Shown here: one piece after another, positions 30,072 to 41,900 of the stretch
Layout of the letters: each line of letters opens with the position of its first letter
Position numbering within the stretch: the first letter of the stretch is position 1
DNA from: Pyropia yezoensis
Taxonomy: Eukaryota > Rhodophyta > Bangiophyceae > Bangiales > Bangiaceae
Direction: 5' to 3'
Assembly: GCA_009829735.1 (NCBI GenBank)
Contig: CM020620.1
Span: 7,642,545 to 7,706,544, forward strand
Length of the DNA stretch: 64,000 nucleotides
The notes under the pieces: model-generated
What the model was told of the DNA's origin: nothing
Database searches by the model: none
The model's input: only the letters and a program-made list of their open reading frames with translations
Translations under genes and position numbers: made by a program

Positions 30072-33000
30072 GATGAAAGGCGCGGTGGGCGGGAGGGGAG
30101 GACCGAGACGGGACGATGTGCGGACTCCAAGTGCTGGCGCCCTCCTGGTTATCAGGCCTCGTGTGACACGATCGGTCTGGTGTACTGTCGTGTCCGATCG
30201 GGCAGATGCACTTCATTCTCACTTAAGCTCCCATAAATGAAGTGTCACAAACGAGCGCAGCGCAGCAGATCTTATGGCGTGTACTTTCCAGAGGCCCGAT
30301 TTGCCGCGTCGATGCCAGCTGGATGTGCCATGAGCCATAGCCTGTCTGTGACTGAATAGTCTGAGTGAACGCGCGAAAGATTTAAAGAATCGAATGCGTC
30401 CCATGCGTCCATATGTATGCGGGCCCACCCCAGGGTGTCGCTGGCTCGCTTTTTGACTGCGCATGGCCCTCAGGCCACGTCGGTGGAGAAGGCCCGTGGA
30501 ATACTGAACGCCGGCCTCGACGAGCTCAGCCGGGGAGGTGGTTGGCAGGGCGGATAGTCAGCGCGAGGACGGGCGTGGTTGCAAACGTCTGGGGGCGGGG
30601 GATGGATCCACAAGGCCTGCCAGGGGAATGGGCGAGGGGCTGGTCCGGAGGGGCGCGGCAGCTGTTCCGCCGCAGGAGGCGGTGGGGTGCGAGGAGCCCA
30701 CCAGTTCGGTGGTGGGCGGGGCGGCCGACGCCGCGTGGCCACCCAGGGGCTGGCGAGATTTGCGACTTCGGCAGCCCCGTGGCCTCATTGGCAAGCCTGA
30801 CAGGTGTCCGGATGCGTCTGCCTGCGCGGCCCCTGTGGGAATCTACGGACGAGGGCGGGCGGGCTGGCTTTACTCTTGTTGGCGGGGGCTGGCCATGCTG
30901 CGTGCTTATCTGTGCGGCTTGCCTCGATCGCAACTGCCCCCGCCGCTCACTTCCGGCGCCACCACCGACACCACCACAAGCGCCCCCGCCGCCGCCACCG
31001 CCGCCACCGCCGCCGCCGCCGCCGCAGCCGGCTTCTGCCGCCCGCGTGTCATTCCCCCGGGTCATTTCCGCGGGCATCGGCCGCGGGGGCAGCAGCGCGT
31101 AAGCCAAGCAGGGGGTAAAGCCGGGGGGTGTGGCGGGGGGGTGGAAGGAAAGGTACGCGCCGCTGTCACCCCCGGTCCGCGGCGGCGCCACCGCGCCCGC
31201 CCGGAGGTGGCAGTTGCGGCACCATTCTCCTGCCGGCGGTGGCGGTTACGGCCTGGCCCTTCGCCCGCGCCGGCCGGCGTCGACGGCGGACACTGCCTGG
31301 GCGGGTCTCCCCGTGGCGGTGGCAGCTGCGAAGGCTTCGGCGCCGACGCCGGGGCGGGGGCGTGACGGGCGCGGCGGCGTCACCGCCCCCGTCCTCTGCC
31401 CCGCTACCTGCACAGCCACGTTTACACGCCGCCACCGCGCCGGCCCTTTTGGCTACCGCCGCGGTCTGCTGGTGCCGACGGCTGCTTCAGTGCGCCGCGC
31501 TTTCCCCCTGTCCCTCCTCTTCCCCCCCCCCTGCCATCACCCTCGGCGGGCCGGCAGGGCAGCCGCGACGGGCTCCCTCTTGAGCACGCCCCCCTCGCCC
31601 TCCTCCTCCCCCCTCTGCCTCCCCCCCCCGCCCCACCCCCCCCCCACCGCGCCGCACGCCCCACCCCCTCTCCCCCCCCCCCCCCCCCGCTGGAGCTCTT
31701 CTTTTCTACCCCCGCCCGCAAGGTCGCCAGCTACCACGCCACCCCCACCCCGCCGCCCCCCCCCGCCTCCCCCGCCCGCATCGGTGACCGAGCGCGGGGG
31801 CGTCGACCGCGCAGCAGCCCCGAAGCAGTGCCGCCGCTCTTTGCCGCTGCGACGGGCCTCCACGAGGCAACAGCGGCGGGGCTGGGTGAGAAAGGGGCCC
31901 TGGCGGGGATTGCGACGGCGGCGGGGACAGTGCACTCTTCGGCGCAGGGGGGGGTGCTGTACACGGTCGCGCGCCGCGCCGAGGGGGGCGAGGGGGGGAG
32001 GGGGGGGCAGCCGCAGCAGCAGCGACGGTGACGGTGACGGTGACGGTGGTGGCGGTGGTGGCCATTCCGGCGCCCCCCCCCCGTGGGCGGCCCCCGGGGC
32101 CTGGGTGCCGTGGCGTTGCCGCCGCCGCCACGGCGGGGGCCGACGGGGCCCCCGCGATCTCGGAGACGGTGGCGGTGTCGGCGGCGGGGCGGGTTGGAGT
32201 GGTTGCGACAGGCGGGCTGGGGGGGGCCCATCGGGAGGTGCCCGCTGCCTGGTGCGTGAGCGAGGACGTGCGGACTTCGTCCGCTGGGGGGGCTCCGCGT
32301 GACCGTCGTGTACGCGGGTGCTCAATGCCGACTGGACGTCGTCAAGAGCGTCGAGGCTCGCGAGTCGGAAGGGGTGGGGGTGAACATCCGTGGCCTGGAG
32401 GGGTGAGAGGGGAGGGATGGGAGCGCGGATCGGAGCGGCAGTGGGTGTGTGGATGCGATTGAGGGTGCAGTGTCGGGATGGGGGTAGCGCCGGCGACGGC
32501 GGGGGATGGCCGTCCAGCCGGGCGGGGAGCCGCAAAGAGTGCCCCCTCTTGGCGGCCGCCCGCTTCCGAGCGCCCGCCTTGTCACTTCGTGAGGCGCCCC
32601 CGTAGGGCGCGCCTCGTGGATCCACGCGCCATGCCCGGTGACGGCGTCAGCGGGGGGTGCTCGGGAAGCAGCGTGTCTGAATTTTGGCACCAGCGCGTGG
32701 GCGGGGCGGGGTCGGGCGCATCTGGGCGGTGGCCTCACGCCCTTCCCCCGTTCCGTCGTCCCACGCCCCCTCCTGCCCCGCCCCGTCGTCGGGGTGCCCA
32801 CTGCTCGTGGCAGCGGCGCCAGGATACACGCACGGGCGCCGCGCAGGCCTGCGTGTGGCAAAAACCGCTAGCACACGCAGCACCCAAGTTGGGGTGGTTT
32901 ACAAGGGCTGCCGCCGGTGTCGGGGGAACCGGAAGACGTAAAAGTCGCACACACGCTATCCCTGTTGTGGGGCAATCCCCCCACTACAAAATAAGATGAT

Positions 33001-33434
33001 GGTGTGTGGGCCAACAGTTTCTTGGTCGGGACGGGGAGGCGTGGCCAAGCCCCGCTGTCCCTCCCGTTATCCCTCGAGGGGGTCCTCTAGGAATCTCGCC
33101 AATCAGAATCTCCCACCGCAGCACCTGCACACCGGGCCACACGAAAGTTCAAGACGGTAAAATGCAAAAAACCCTCAAATCCATGTTGGACTTACTATCA
33201 AGCAAAGTATACCTGACTTTAGAAAATTCGAGATCAAATGCAAAGGGAGAATCGGGTCAGACTACCTGTTTCCCGCCCCCGTGTGGCGCGCCCTGTCCCC
33301 TACGTGGGGACAGCTCTGCCACACTCCTCTCTCCTCAGTTCCGGCCGACACGGTCGGCCCTGTAAGGGGGGATAAGAACGCGTGTTGCGGTCGCCGGGGG
33401 CGCGACTCGCTGTCCCCCAGCACGTCATGTTGAC
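30072..33434. other. GC-rich intergenic region with low-complexity frames
   Basis: Contains CCG triplet runs (30985-31030), poly-C tracts (31615-31690) and a (GACGGT)n stretch near 32027-32050. Long frames on both strands are Pro/Arg/Gly-rich and are not accepted as genes. One possible minus-strand exon starts at 32396 after a CCTCCAG acceptor-like site (motif PHPFRLASLDALDDVQSAL), but no partner exon could be established. From 32990 to 33430 the composition changes to moderate GC and may include an LTR of the following element, unproven. Confidence 0.4.
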
Positions 33435-36305
33435 GTGAAGGCGGTCACGTTGACCTTCCCTCTCCTCAAGCTCGCCGACTTGGCAGCTTGTCCTCCCCTC
33501 CGCGCACCTTATCACCACCTTCCCCCACTTCCGCACCAACACACCCCCTTCCTCTCACCCTGGGCCGGTCCATCCTGGGGAGGCCCCCTGTCTACCGCCG
33601 ATCCCGATCCCCCTCATGTCGAGGCGGGCCTCGGGCCGCTGTACCCGAGTTGACTCTCCCTGAATTTGGGAGGGCCATGGCGAATCCGGGGTTGGATTCT
33701 GACTCCCTCGATGAGCGTATGAAGGGTACGCCCCGCGGTGCAGCACCCGCCGGGACTCCCGGCGGGAGTTCCGCGATTGCCCTTGGAAACAAGACGCCTG
33801 CGTCACCCGATTTTGGGGTGGCGGCAGGCTCTCCCCCCGAGGCCGGTCCCTTTACTCCACGGGAGGACGTAGGGAAAAGGTGTTATTCGTCTTGGCCCCT
33901 GTACTAGGACTGAAGGACTCTGACTCGCTGTGCCCGAGTTGGACCAGCGATGAAAACATCTGGGGGCGCCTTCGGGAGAGGATTCCCTGTAGAGTCGGCT
34001 GTTCTCCTACATTCAAGACGGATTAGTTCGCCTTCCTCGACGAGGGGGAGGTCGAAGACGTGCAGCAGTTCAAAAACATGTTGGACCGCGGGGGTACCAC
34101 CGAGGGCCCCGGCGACATGCCGACCTTCACTTGGGACGCTGTGGCAACCCGGCCTGCGTACCTACACAAGGCGGACCCGCACCTACATTACTTTGATGCG
34201 CGGATGGAGAAGGACATCCGGCGTGGTCCCTACTTGGTGACCTCGGCCCAACTTGAGTTGGTGCAACAAGCGCCGGCGACAAAATAGCTACTCTACCATA
34301 AGAAACCTGAGTGGTGACCTCAAGTCGAGGCCCCCTATGGGTTCCCCGCATTACTACCGCGGTTGGTCGACCACGTTGGCTCCGTCATGTTGACGGCTAG
34401 CCCTGACCACCTTGCGCTCGCCGTGTTGGCTACGCTCTGGCTCCTCGAGTTCATGTCGACCGGGGTGGCTTGCGTGCATCGGCGTGGGATTTTCTGGCAC
34501 TTGCCGCCTCGCCTGATCCTATGTTTGGAGCAGCTTACCCCTCGGCTAGTTGCTGAGGGGTGCCCATCAAGACAGCTTTCTCTACTGGAGGAGATGCTGA
34601 GACTTTACAGGCTGACTGAGTGGGAGAGCATCGAACACAAGTAGCGGCGAGCCTCCCGGGGGTCCAAGGACAACCGCTCACTTTGCTAGTTCGTCTGGGT
34701 CGGGCATGAGACTCACGACGGCCGCGTGGTTCTCAAGAAGCGGTTGGGCATCAGGGACTTCCCGTATGCCCCGGGGGTAGAGCGCCGCACTGCGCCGCCC
34801 CCGGACAAGGAGACTGTGATGGGCGTGGCGACCCACCAAGAGTACATGGCGCAAGGCGCTTTGGCGGCCCCAACGCGGGGTCGCGGCTATCCTCGGGCTC
34901 CGCCTATTCGGCGTCCCCCTCCTTTTCCTCCCGTCCCATTCCAGCCGCACGGGGACATCCCGATCGGCGTTTCGGTTGAGTACTCCACGCCTGATTCTCC
35001 CAATTCGGGGGCCACGCTTCTAACGGTCTACCCCAAGTTGGTGTTGCCGACGGCGCCCTTGACGTCGGAGGTGATGATCACCACGTTGGTACGCACCATC
35101 TCGTGGATGGCCGCTTCGGCCGCCGCTCTCCAACCGTCGGTGTCTCCTCAACTTGAGGAGTGCGCACGTGCTGTCGTCGCGACCGCGAGTTGCGAGTCGG
35201 TAGCGGAGTTGATGACGACCGAGTTGGCTCGTATCGAATCGATTATGCCCTTTTTGGCCCCACTTGGGCTCGGCAAGCGTCGCGCAAGCCGTGCATACTC
35301 AACTCCTCGTCGTCGTCGCCGCCACTCGCGGCGCTCTCCATCCGTGTCGGAGGACGAGTTGTCTTACTCCGCGTCGGAGTCGTCCACTCCGTCTGAGACC
35401 AAGTCGGTCCTTCGTCTGCGTCGCCAACTTGCGCGCAATACCAAGCAAGTTAGTAGCCGCGGTCGCCGACTCACTCGCGACCGCGTGGGTAATGACGGCT
35501 CTGACTTGGAGCCGCCGCCTCCGCCGACTAGCGGGGATCGCTACCGACGTGGGTCTCGGCGCTCACCTCCACGTGAAAGCGAGCCGACGGGTGGGTGACC
35601 ACCCACCTCGCCGACAGCGTCGCGAAGCCCCCCGCCGCGAGCGGTGCGGCCACGCCGGAGGCCCCCACCGGTGCTGCCGCCGAAGCCGCGCCCGCCGGGC
35701 AAACCACCGCCAACGACGCCTTAGACGCGGCGGCTGCGAGGCGTGGCGGCCCCATCGCCACGACCGCCCCCACCACCACCAACGCTATCTTCACCACCGG
35801 GGCTACCGCTGTAATCGCCGCCGATGACGCTGCCACAGCGGCGGAGGTGGCGTCCTGGGCCGACTTCGCCGCCGCTCGGGCCGAAGCGTCGACCCAGCGC
35901 CTGCAGGCGACGTCTGTGTTGACCGCCCTGCGCGCACGCCACCCGTCGGCGGCGGCGGAGGTTGTCGCAGCGCATCAGGTGGCCGCCGCGGACCGTGCGG
36001 CCGCTACCACCGCGACCACCTCTCGGGCGGCGGCGCGCGCCTGTCGGTCGTTGCCTCTGGTAATAACATGGCCGAGCGACTCAACACCGACCTGGCCGCC
36101 GCCGACACGGACCGCGCCGCCACAGACCGCGCCTACCTCCGCGCCTGGACGGGCCGCTGCCGGCATTTCGGGGCCCTCCACGACGCCCGCGATGTCGTGC
36201 GGGTGCTCTGCTGCGTGCGGCCGTTGTAAGGCCCGGCCGGTAGAGCGGCCGCGGCGACATCCACCGACCGCCGCAAGATGCCGCTGCCTTAGCAAGCGAA
36301 GCTGA
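33435..36305 (+). pseudogene. Decayed retroelement-like (possibly gag-like) frame
   Basis: From about 33910 to 35598 the same frame stays protein-like but is broken by TAG 34024, TAG 34285, TGA about 34318, TAG 34642 and TAG 34687. Motifs include EVEDVQQFKNMLDRG, TFTWDAVATRPAYLHKADPH, DHLALAVLATLWLLEF and a long helix (RQLSLLEEMLRLYRLTEWE). After 34726 comes an intact 290-codon part that ends in an Arg/Ser-rich segment (TPRRRRRHSRRSP), suitable for nucleic-acid binding. An Ala-rich helical frame follows (35595-36305). An upstream segment near 33677 (MANPGLDSDSLDERM) is in another frame. The layout suggests a gag-like protein of a dead element; no diagnostic motif proves it. Confidence 0.45.
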
Positions 36306-38163
36306 GGTGCACGGGTGGGATAAGATGGGGGCCCGGGTGCACATCAAGAGAAGCAAAGAGAGGAACCCGGCAGCGTGGCGCCACGATGGAAAACTGGCAG
36401 GGAAATAGCACACGTGCAATGGACTTCCGAACAGGACGAGTGAGTTTTCCATCCCTCTGGACCCTCGCAGGCTACCCACCCCCCCTCCCTCCACACCGCA
36501 CTCCCGACCGCAAATTCTTTCACCACTACAGTGCACGAGTAAAGCCAACCAAGCTGCCAATGAAGCTGCTCCATGGCTGTGCTCCCACATAGGCCGTGAA
36601 GGGTGCATCGAACGTACGCACTGCCACCCGTCTCAATCGCGGGCTTCTTGTCAGCAGTCTATCGTGAAAAAGAAAATGGGGCGACCCAACGGGCGGCGTC
36701 GCTGGTAGTGGCCACTTCGGCCGCCACCAATGCGCGGCGGAGGCCGACAAGCACCGGAATGACCGCGCCGGAATACCGCCAGGATACTCAGAAGACGCAG
36801 CAGCAGCTGCTACCCTCGCAATACCGCTCCTCGGCGCCGGCGAGGTGAAATACGCGGCCTCCAGGAGAGGGGATGCTGGCCGCGACAGCAGCGGCACAGG
36901 CGCCAACGGCGCCGATCTCCCTTACACTGCCTCCTAAAGAAAGCCAAGGCTGGGAACGCTGCGATTACACTGCACTGAGGGGGCCACCACGGGTGACCTT
37001 TCGCAGCCCGCGCCAGTCCCGCTGCCCCGTCACATGGATGCACCCGTTTTGCGCACCCGTTCAGCGCAGCACGCTCTCCGCGCAGCCACTCGCGCACACG
37101 AGGAGCTTCCTTTGAATTATGTATCTGTGGAGCGCCGCACAACTGCCATTCATGCCGTGCCCCTGAGGCCCTGTGGTCGACGGCCACCGAGGCCCAGCTG
37201 ACAGACACGGCCGCGATAAATGACGAGACCGCCAGACAGCTCCGAGGCGACCCACCAGCCACTGGATACGGGTCGTGGCCGGTGGTCCCTGAGCCACCAG
37301 TGCCTGCCCAGCAGGCTGCGCTACACCCAGGCGGGGCCGCCATCGACAGGCCGGCCAAACGACAGCGACTGCGTGTCTACTGGAAAGTATTGATACACTT
37401 GGCCGTCGCAATCTGCGAATACACATGCCGATGAGGGGCACGTGCGTATACCCTTGATACAAAACTGTCGCACTTGCCTCGCAGCCGAATACACTTGACG
37501 GAACCAAAGGCCACTGTCAGCTAGATATTTGAAGAGTCACCTCCCCCACACAGTCATCCGCTTGTAGGCGTGCCACCCCCCCTTCCCTGTGGGTTTTAGG
37601 TTTTCTATTTTTTTCTGTCACTTTTCTATTCCGCTTTGTTTCGCTCTGTCATCCCCACCCCCCTTCTCCCTCCCCTCTCCCATAGCACCATGTCGATATA
37701 CATAGCAGAAGTAGAGCTGCTCGTGGTGCCCTCGCATTGCACTATACACGGAGCGATTCTTGGACCAGCGTCCTCCGCTGCTGCCCGTCAGTCCGCGCGA
37801 GCTGTGCTCCCACGTCTGCCGCCACTTGCCCTGCCGCCGCCGTAACAGATGTGGGCGTTCCCCGCCAGTGCCTCGACTGCCGGGAGGCTTGCCGCCTCCG
37901 CTGCTGCGGGCCGTTTTGGCGAGAGTTTCGTGATCGAGGGGCGTCATTGCGATGAGTGGCAACGACGTGTGTTTCACGTGTGCACTATCAGTCGTGACAA
38001 GCATGCACTGCACGCAGGATGGGCAGCAGCGCGAGAACACTGACGCAACGGGGTGTAGGTCTGGGAAAAGAGGCGGGGGAAAGGGGTGGAGAGGGGCGGG
38101 GCGGAGGAGCGCTGAGGTGCGAATGGGCGCCAGGAAGCAAAGAACGGATGCGTTGTGCTACAG
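36306..38163. other. Intergenic stretch without a supported gene
   Basis: Mixed sequence with several overlapping ORFs under 190 residues on both strands. None has a recognisable domain or clearly coding character. The part at 37500-37690 is pyrimidine-rich. Confidence 0.4.
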
Positions 38164-39161
38164 TCACTCGCCCCCCCCGCCCCATCGATAAACAGCATTC
38201 ACAAAGAAGCGCATTGCCAAGCGCTCAGCCACAGGCTCATTCCGCCCCGCTGGTCCTGCGTCACATCCCCGACGCCTCACCAAGTCGGCGAAGTCTGGGA
38301 CAACGTGAAGCACTCGCCGGATCGATGCGAACGGCAAAGGCTGCAGGCGAACGTCCGTCTCACCATCGGGCGCGCTCCAAGGCAATCGCGTGCAACCACG
38401 AGCGAACGACGCGCAGCTGGCAATTCCCGTCACAACGTCCATTTCCGCCACGACAGCAATGTCACCCTCGAGCCGCTGCACATTTGCCCTCACCTCAGCA
38501 ACCGACAAAGACGAAGGACTCTCCGCTGTTCAGGAGAGGACAGAATCATACCAAGGCTCGCCCCTGAAGCAAGGAGACGCGTACAGCAGCTGCTTCACAG
38601 TCCATCCGCATTCAAAGACAGCCTCAAAGCTTATGCGGGAGCTGATGCGCACGCAGGCGACCACTGGTAGCCCAATGGCGTCAGCGACCCCAGCTATTCC
38701 AGGCCGTTGCGCAATCGACGACAAAAGCACTGGCCTCAAGTATTACGCCTCTTCCCGCGAAGCAGAGTCTGCAGGCCTAACTCCCCCAGGCCCCGTTTCG
38801 AAAGAAGATGGATCTTCATCGCCATCGGGTGCAGCAGCTCCGACCCCCTCTCCGTCGACGCCATCCTTAAGGTCGACCCATCGGCGGGGCCCGCGCCGTC
38901 ACCGTCACCGTCTTCATCGCCGAGAAGCTGCTCCCAGGTCGTCGCCAGGTCCTCGTCATCGTCGACAGTGCGCGGCTGCATGGCGAGGCCGCCCTGCGCC
39001 TGGACGATAAGCTCGCGGGTGAAGTCCGCGATGGACAGGTTGGTACGTGCGTAGTAGCGTTTGCCCTCCTTGTGCATGCGCTCGTTGATGGATGCGTTGC
39101 CGTTGTTGATGGTGCCATGCATCCGTACGGCGTTCACCACGTGGCACAAGACCCGGTGCAC
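38164..39161 (-). pseudogene. C-terminal remnant of a DNA-transposon transposase
   Basis: Minus-strand segments in consecutive frames look like one broken protein. The first (39161-38736) has HGTINNGNASINERMHKEG and KRYYARTN, resembling the motif near the end of large CACTA- or KDZ-like transposases. The second (38739-38530) has IGLPVVACVRISSRISFEAV and RGEPWYDSV. After one TGA at 38530 the same frame gives VAEVRANVQRLEGDI and FASIRRVLHVVPDFADL, a layout seen at the C terminus of such transposases. The frame changes near 38740 and the N-terminal catalytic part is absent; a MITE-like terminus lies directly upstream at 39178. The family (CACTA or KDZ) is not decided. Confidence 0.5.
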
Positions 39162-39177
39162 CTTGAAAAAATGAACA

Positions 39178-40029
39178 GGCTTAAACCGTGCACCTTACAG
39201 ACCGCCGATTTGACGTGCAGCGGCTTTTGCAGCCGCTGCACATGCGCTGCAACGTGGCCCCAAGGGCTCAAGAACGCATCTTCTCACGTTCATGCGCTTA
39301 CAGGTTTCCTGCATTTACGCTCCCCCCAGAAGGGGAGGAACTGGCCAGTCGTCATTTTTTGTGAGGAGCATGAGAACGACCTTGTCGAGGTACGTTCGAC
39401 GGGTTTTTTGCTGGCCGACGCCTCCCCGACCAGTTATAGCCCTTCGTCTCCTGGGAAGTGTCAGGAGTCGCGCGCATTTGTCCACGTGAAGTTTGCCACG
39501 ACACATATTTTGTGATCCACATGCAACAGAAACACTGACAGCCTGTTTGGACTTTGAGCCTCATGCACCAGAAGTCGTGCAACAATCAGCTGCCATGCAG
39601 CAGAGAAGCAAGCACGGACCAGGCGCACTGCCCATGATAAGCGCCATGCAGTGCCTTTCTTGGGCAGCTCGCTGGCCTCATACGTGCTCCGTACCCTATA
39701 GGGTTATATACACCACCCCGGCAACGTACCCGCTCACGTCTTCATGCATGGTGCGAAAAACGATGCCTGACTCAGTTCGTAAAACCTGCATTTCTGGCAC
39801 CGTGCAGGGTCCATGCGAAAATGCTCGATGACCTGCTCGCCTGCTGCATTTCTCGCTCAGAATGCAGTGAAATTGTGCCGAATGTGCTCGGATGCACGAA
39901 AAATCATGCTCTGCACGAAAAATCATGCTCTCCGATGCACGTCTGAGCAGGGTCGAACAGGGTCGTGCAACATGTGTTTACAGGCACAAACACGAAAATG
40001 TGGCTTCCGTAAGGTACATTGTTTAAGCC
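39178..40029. mobile_element. MITE-like element with imperfect terminal inverted repeats
   Basis: The left end GGCTTAAACCGTGCACCTTA and the right end (reverse complement of about 40010-40029) GGCTTAAACAATGTACCTTA are inverted and enclose 852 bases with no coding capacity. The ends resemble the inward-facing termini at the Harbinger locus (GGGGC..AA.AC..GGTACCTTA). Just outside, at 39148-39165, is another fragment (CAAGACCCGGTGCACCTT). Inside, a 19-bp unit GCACGAAAAATCATGCTCT occurs twice in tandem (39894, 39913). Confidence 0.6.
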
Positions 40030-40461
40030 CCGCTGCGCCGATGTAGGAGACGCCTGAAGTAGCCTCCCAGTGAGGCCCAGATGATGAATAGGCCAGGGTG
40101 TTTTGGTGAACGCGCTTTCAGTAACGAGCACAAACAAGTGACATGCTCACCGTTTTCAGTTTCCTCGGACGATGTCGCCGTGTCGCCGCTGGCCACAACC
40201 ACTTCGCGCCGTTCAACACCCTCTGCCCGCTCACGGCTGGTGCTAGTGTGGTGGGGCCTGCTCCCTCTACATCGCTATCGTACCCGCCACCAAGGACGAG
40301 CGGCCTTCCCGGCATCCGCAAGGATCTGTCTGGGCAGGACGCAGCAGGCCGGGCGGCCGACCGTCTGTCTCGGCGGGCCGCGGCCACCGTTGACATCGTT
40401 GCCCGTGGCCGCCGCGTAGCCGACGCGCCCCGATGCCCGCCCCGGCCTGTCGACGCCGCGC

Positions 40462-41240
40462 ATGTCGGCTGCACCTCCCCCCCCTCTCCCCCAAAGCACC
40501 TGCTCGAACGCCGTCGGTGGGGCGACGCGGCGCCCGTCCCCCCCCGCCACCGCCAATGGCGTCGTCAGCTGCTCGCGTACTGGGAGCTTGTGCGCGGCGG
40601 CGCTGTTGGCGGTCACCCACAGCCTTGTCGTGGTCTTCCTGGAAGCGCACTCCGGCCTTGGCGGTGCCGCCGACTCCTTCGCCCACCGCGGCAGGTACTC
40701 GTTTGATTCCGGCCTGCCGCTCTTTTCGGAGCTGTCGCCGCCGCCTGGAGAGTTGCTCCCGTCGGGACATTGCCACTGCGTGTACGCGACCCTCGAAGAG
40801 CGCACGTCGGGCGGGGGGGGTGTCACCGCCTCAAGGAGGGCCCTTTCCAGACACAAGGGGGGGGCGCTGTCGCAGACGATGGATGCGGTGCTGAGCCAAT
40901 GGAGCGTATGGGACGTGGTCAAGGCCTTCTACAGCCGCACCGTTGGCGCATACATCCCGGCCAAGGTGCACCTGTCGCGGCTGCTCGAGTCCTGTGGCCT
41001 CGCTTCACTGACGCACCGGACGGACTGGGTAAGGCTGTTTGAGCGGCACCCCGAGTTCGAAATGGTGGACGTTGACACGATCGCCGTGCTTCACAAAGCG
41101 CTGTCGGACCTACGGCGGCAGTTTGAAGCGCCCAATAGGCACACTTGTTTGGCGCTGCTGTTCTTCACGTCGTATGGGGGGAGCGGCAAGTCGCGTACCT
41201 GTGGCAAGCTGGTCACTCTTGTCTCGCGTGTGCGTCGGTC
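40462..41240 (+). CDS. Hypothetical protein (3' end uncertain)
   Basis: From ATG 40462 the frame has good protein character: VTHSLVVVFLEAHSGL, RYSFDSGLPLFSELS, SQWSVWDVVKAFYSRTVG, KVHLSRLLESCGLASLTHR, FERHPEFEMVDVDTIAVLH, then FFTSYGGSGKSRTCGK, a Gly-rich loop slightly reminiscent of a P-loop but lacking its first Gly. I do not recognise the family. Beyond about 41230 the frame runs into a CCCG/CCTG microsatellite and poly-T, so an intron probably begins near GTGTGCG at 41230 or the gene is broken there. An ATG-initiated frame at 40143 ends in register one base off near 40460 and could be its N-terminal part. Confidence 0.45.
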
Positions 41241-41269
41241 GGTGGCCGCGGGTGCGCGCCGCGCTACGC

Positions 41270-41360
41270 CCCACCGGCCTGCCCGCGCTGCCCGCCCGCC
41301 CTGCCTGCCCGCCCGCCTGCCCGCCCGCCCGCCTGCCCGCCTGCCCGCCCTGGCCGTAAC
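41270..41360. repeat. (CCCG/CCTG)n microsatellite
   Basis: Tandem GCCC and GCCT tetranucleotides in alternation, such as CTGCCCGCCCGCCTGCCCGC. It lies in the probable intron or 3' region of the hypothetical gene at 40462. Confidence 0.85.
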
Positions 41361-41524
41361 GTCGGCGGTACTTTTTTTGTGGGGGGGGGAGCGTTGCCAC
41401 TGCCTGGTTGCTGCCGGCGAGCCGCCGCCCGCGGCCATCGCCGCCGTCGCTGCCGTTTTTTTTTTGCGCCTGACCGTTTCCTTATGTTTGTGTTGCTTCG
41501 CGCTTGCCCACCCCTGCCACGGGT

Positions 41525-41556
<32 letters not shown>

Positions 41557-41770
41557 TGTGGCCACCGTGGCCGCCGCTGCCGCTGCCGCCGCCGCTCCGC
41601 CGCCTCGGCGCGGCCGGTTTAGGGGGTGTCGCCGAGCGGTGTCAAGTGCTGGCGGCGGACGCCCCGGCCGCGGCGTCCTGGCGCTGGACGCCCACCGTGG
41701 CGCGTGCTTGCCCTCCTCCCCTCCCCCCCCCCCCCCCCCCGCCGTCTCCGCGCCCCCCCCTTTCCTCGCC

Positions 41771-41866
41771 ATGAAGGTTGCCATTATTGGTGGCAACCTC
41801 CTCGGCTGCGCCACCGCCGCCCACGCCCGCCGACGTCTGGGCGAGTCGGCGGCAGCGGCGGCGGCT

Positions 41867-41900
<34 letters not shown>

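Noticed and set aside
31130-32625. 390-codon plus and 362-codon minus frames
   Set aside because: Low-complexity Pro/Gly/Arg products with homopolymer tracts; only a short possible exon near 32396 looks coding.
41150-41200. P-loop NTPase in the hypothetical gene at 40462
   Set aside because: YGGSGKS lacks the first Gly of GxxxxGK(S/T) and no Walker B segment is visible.
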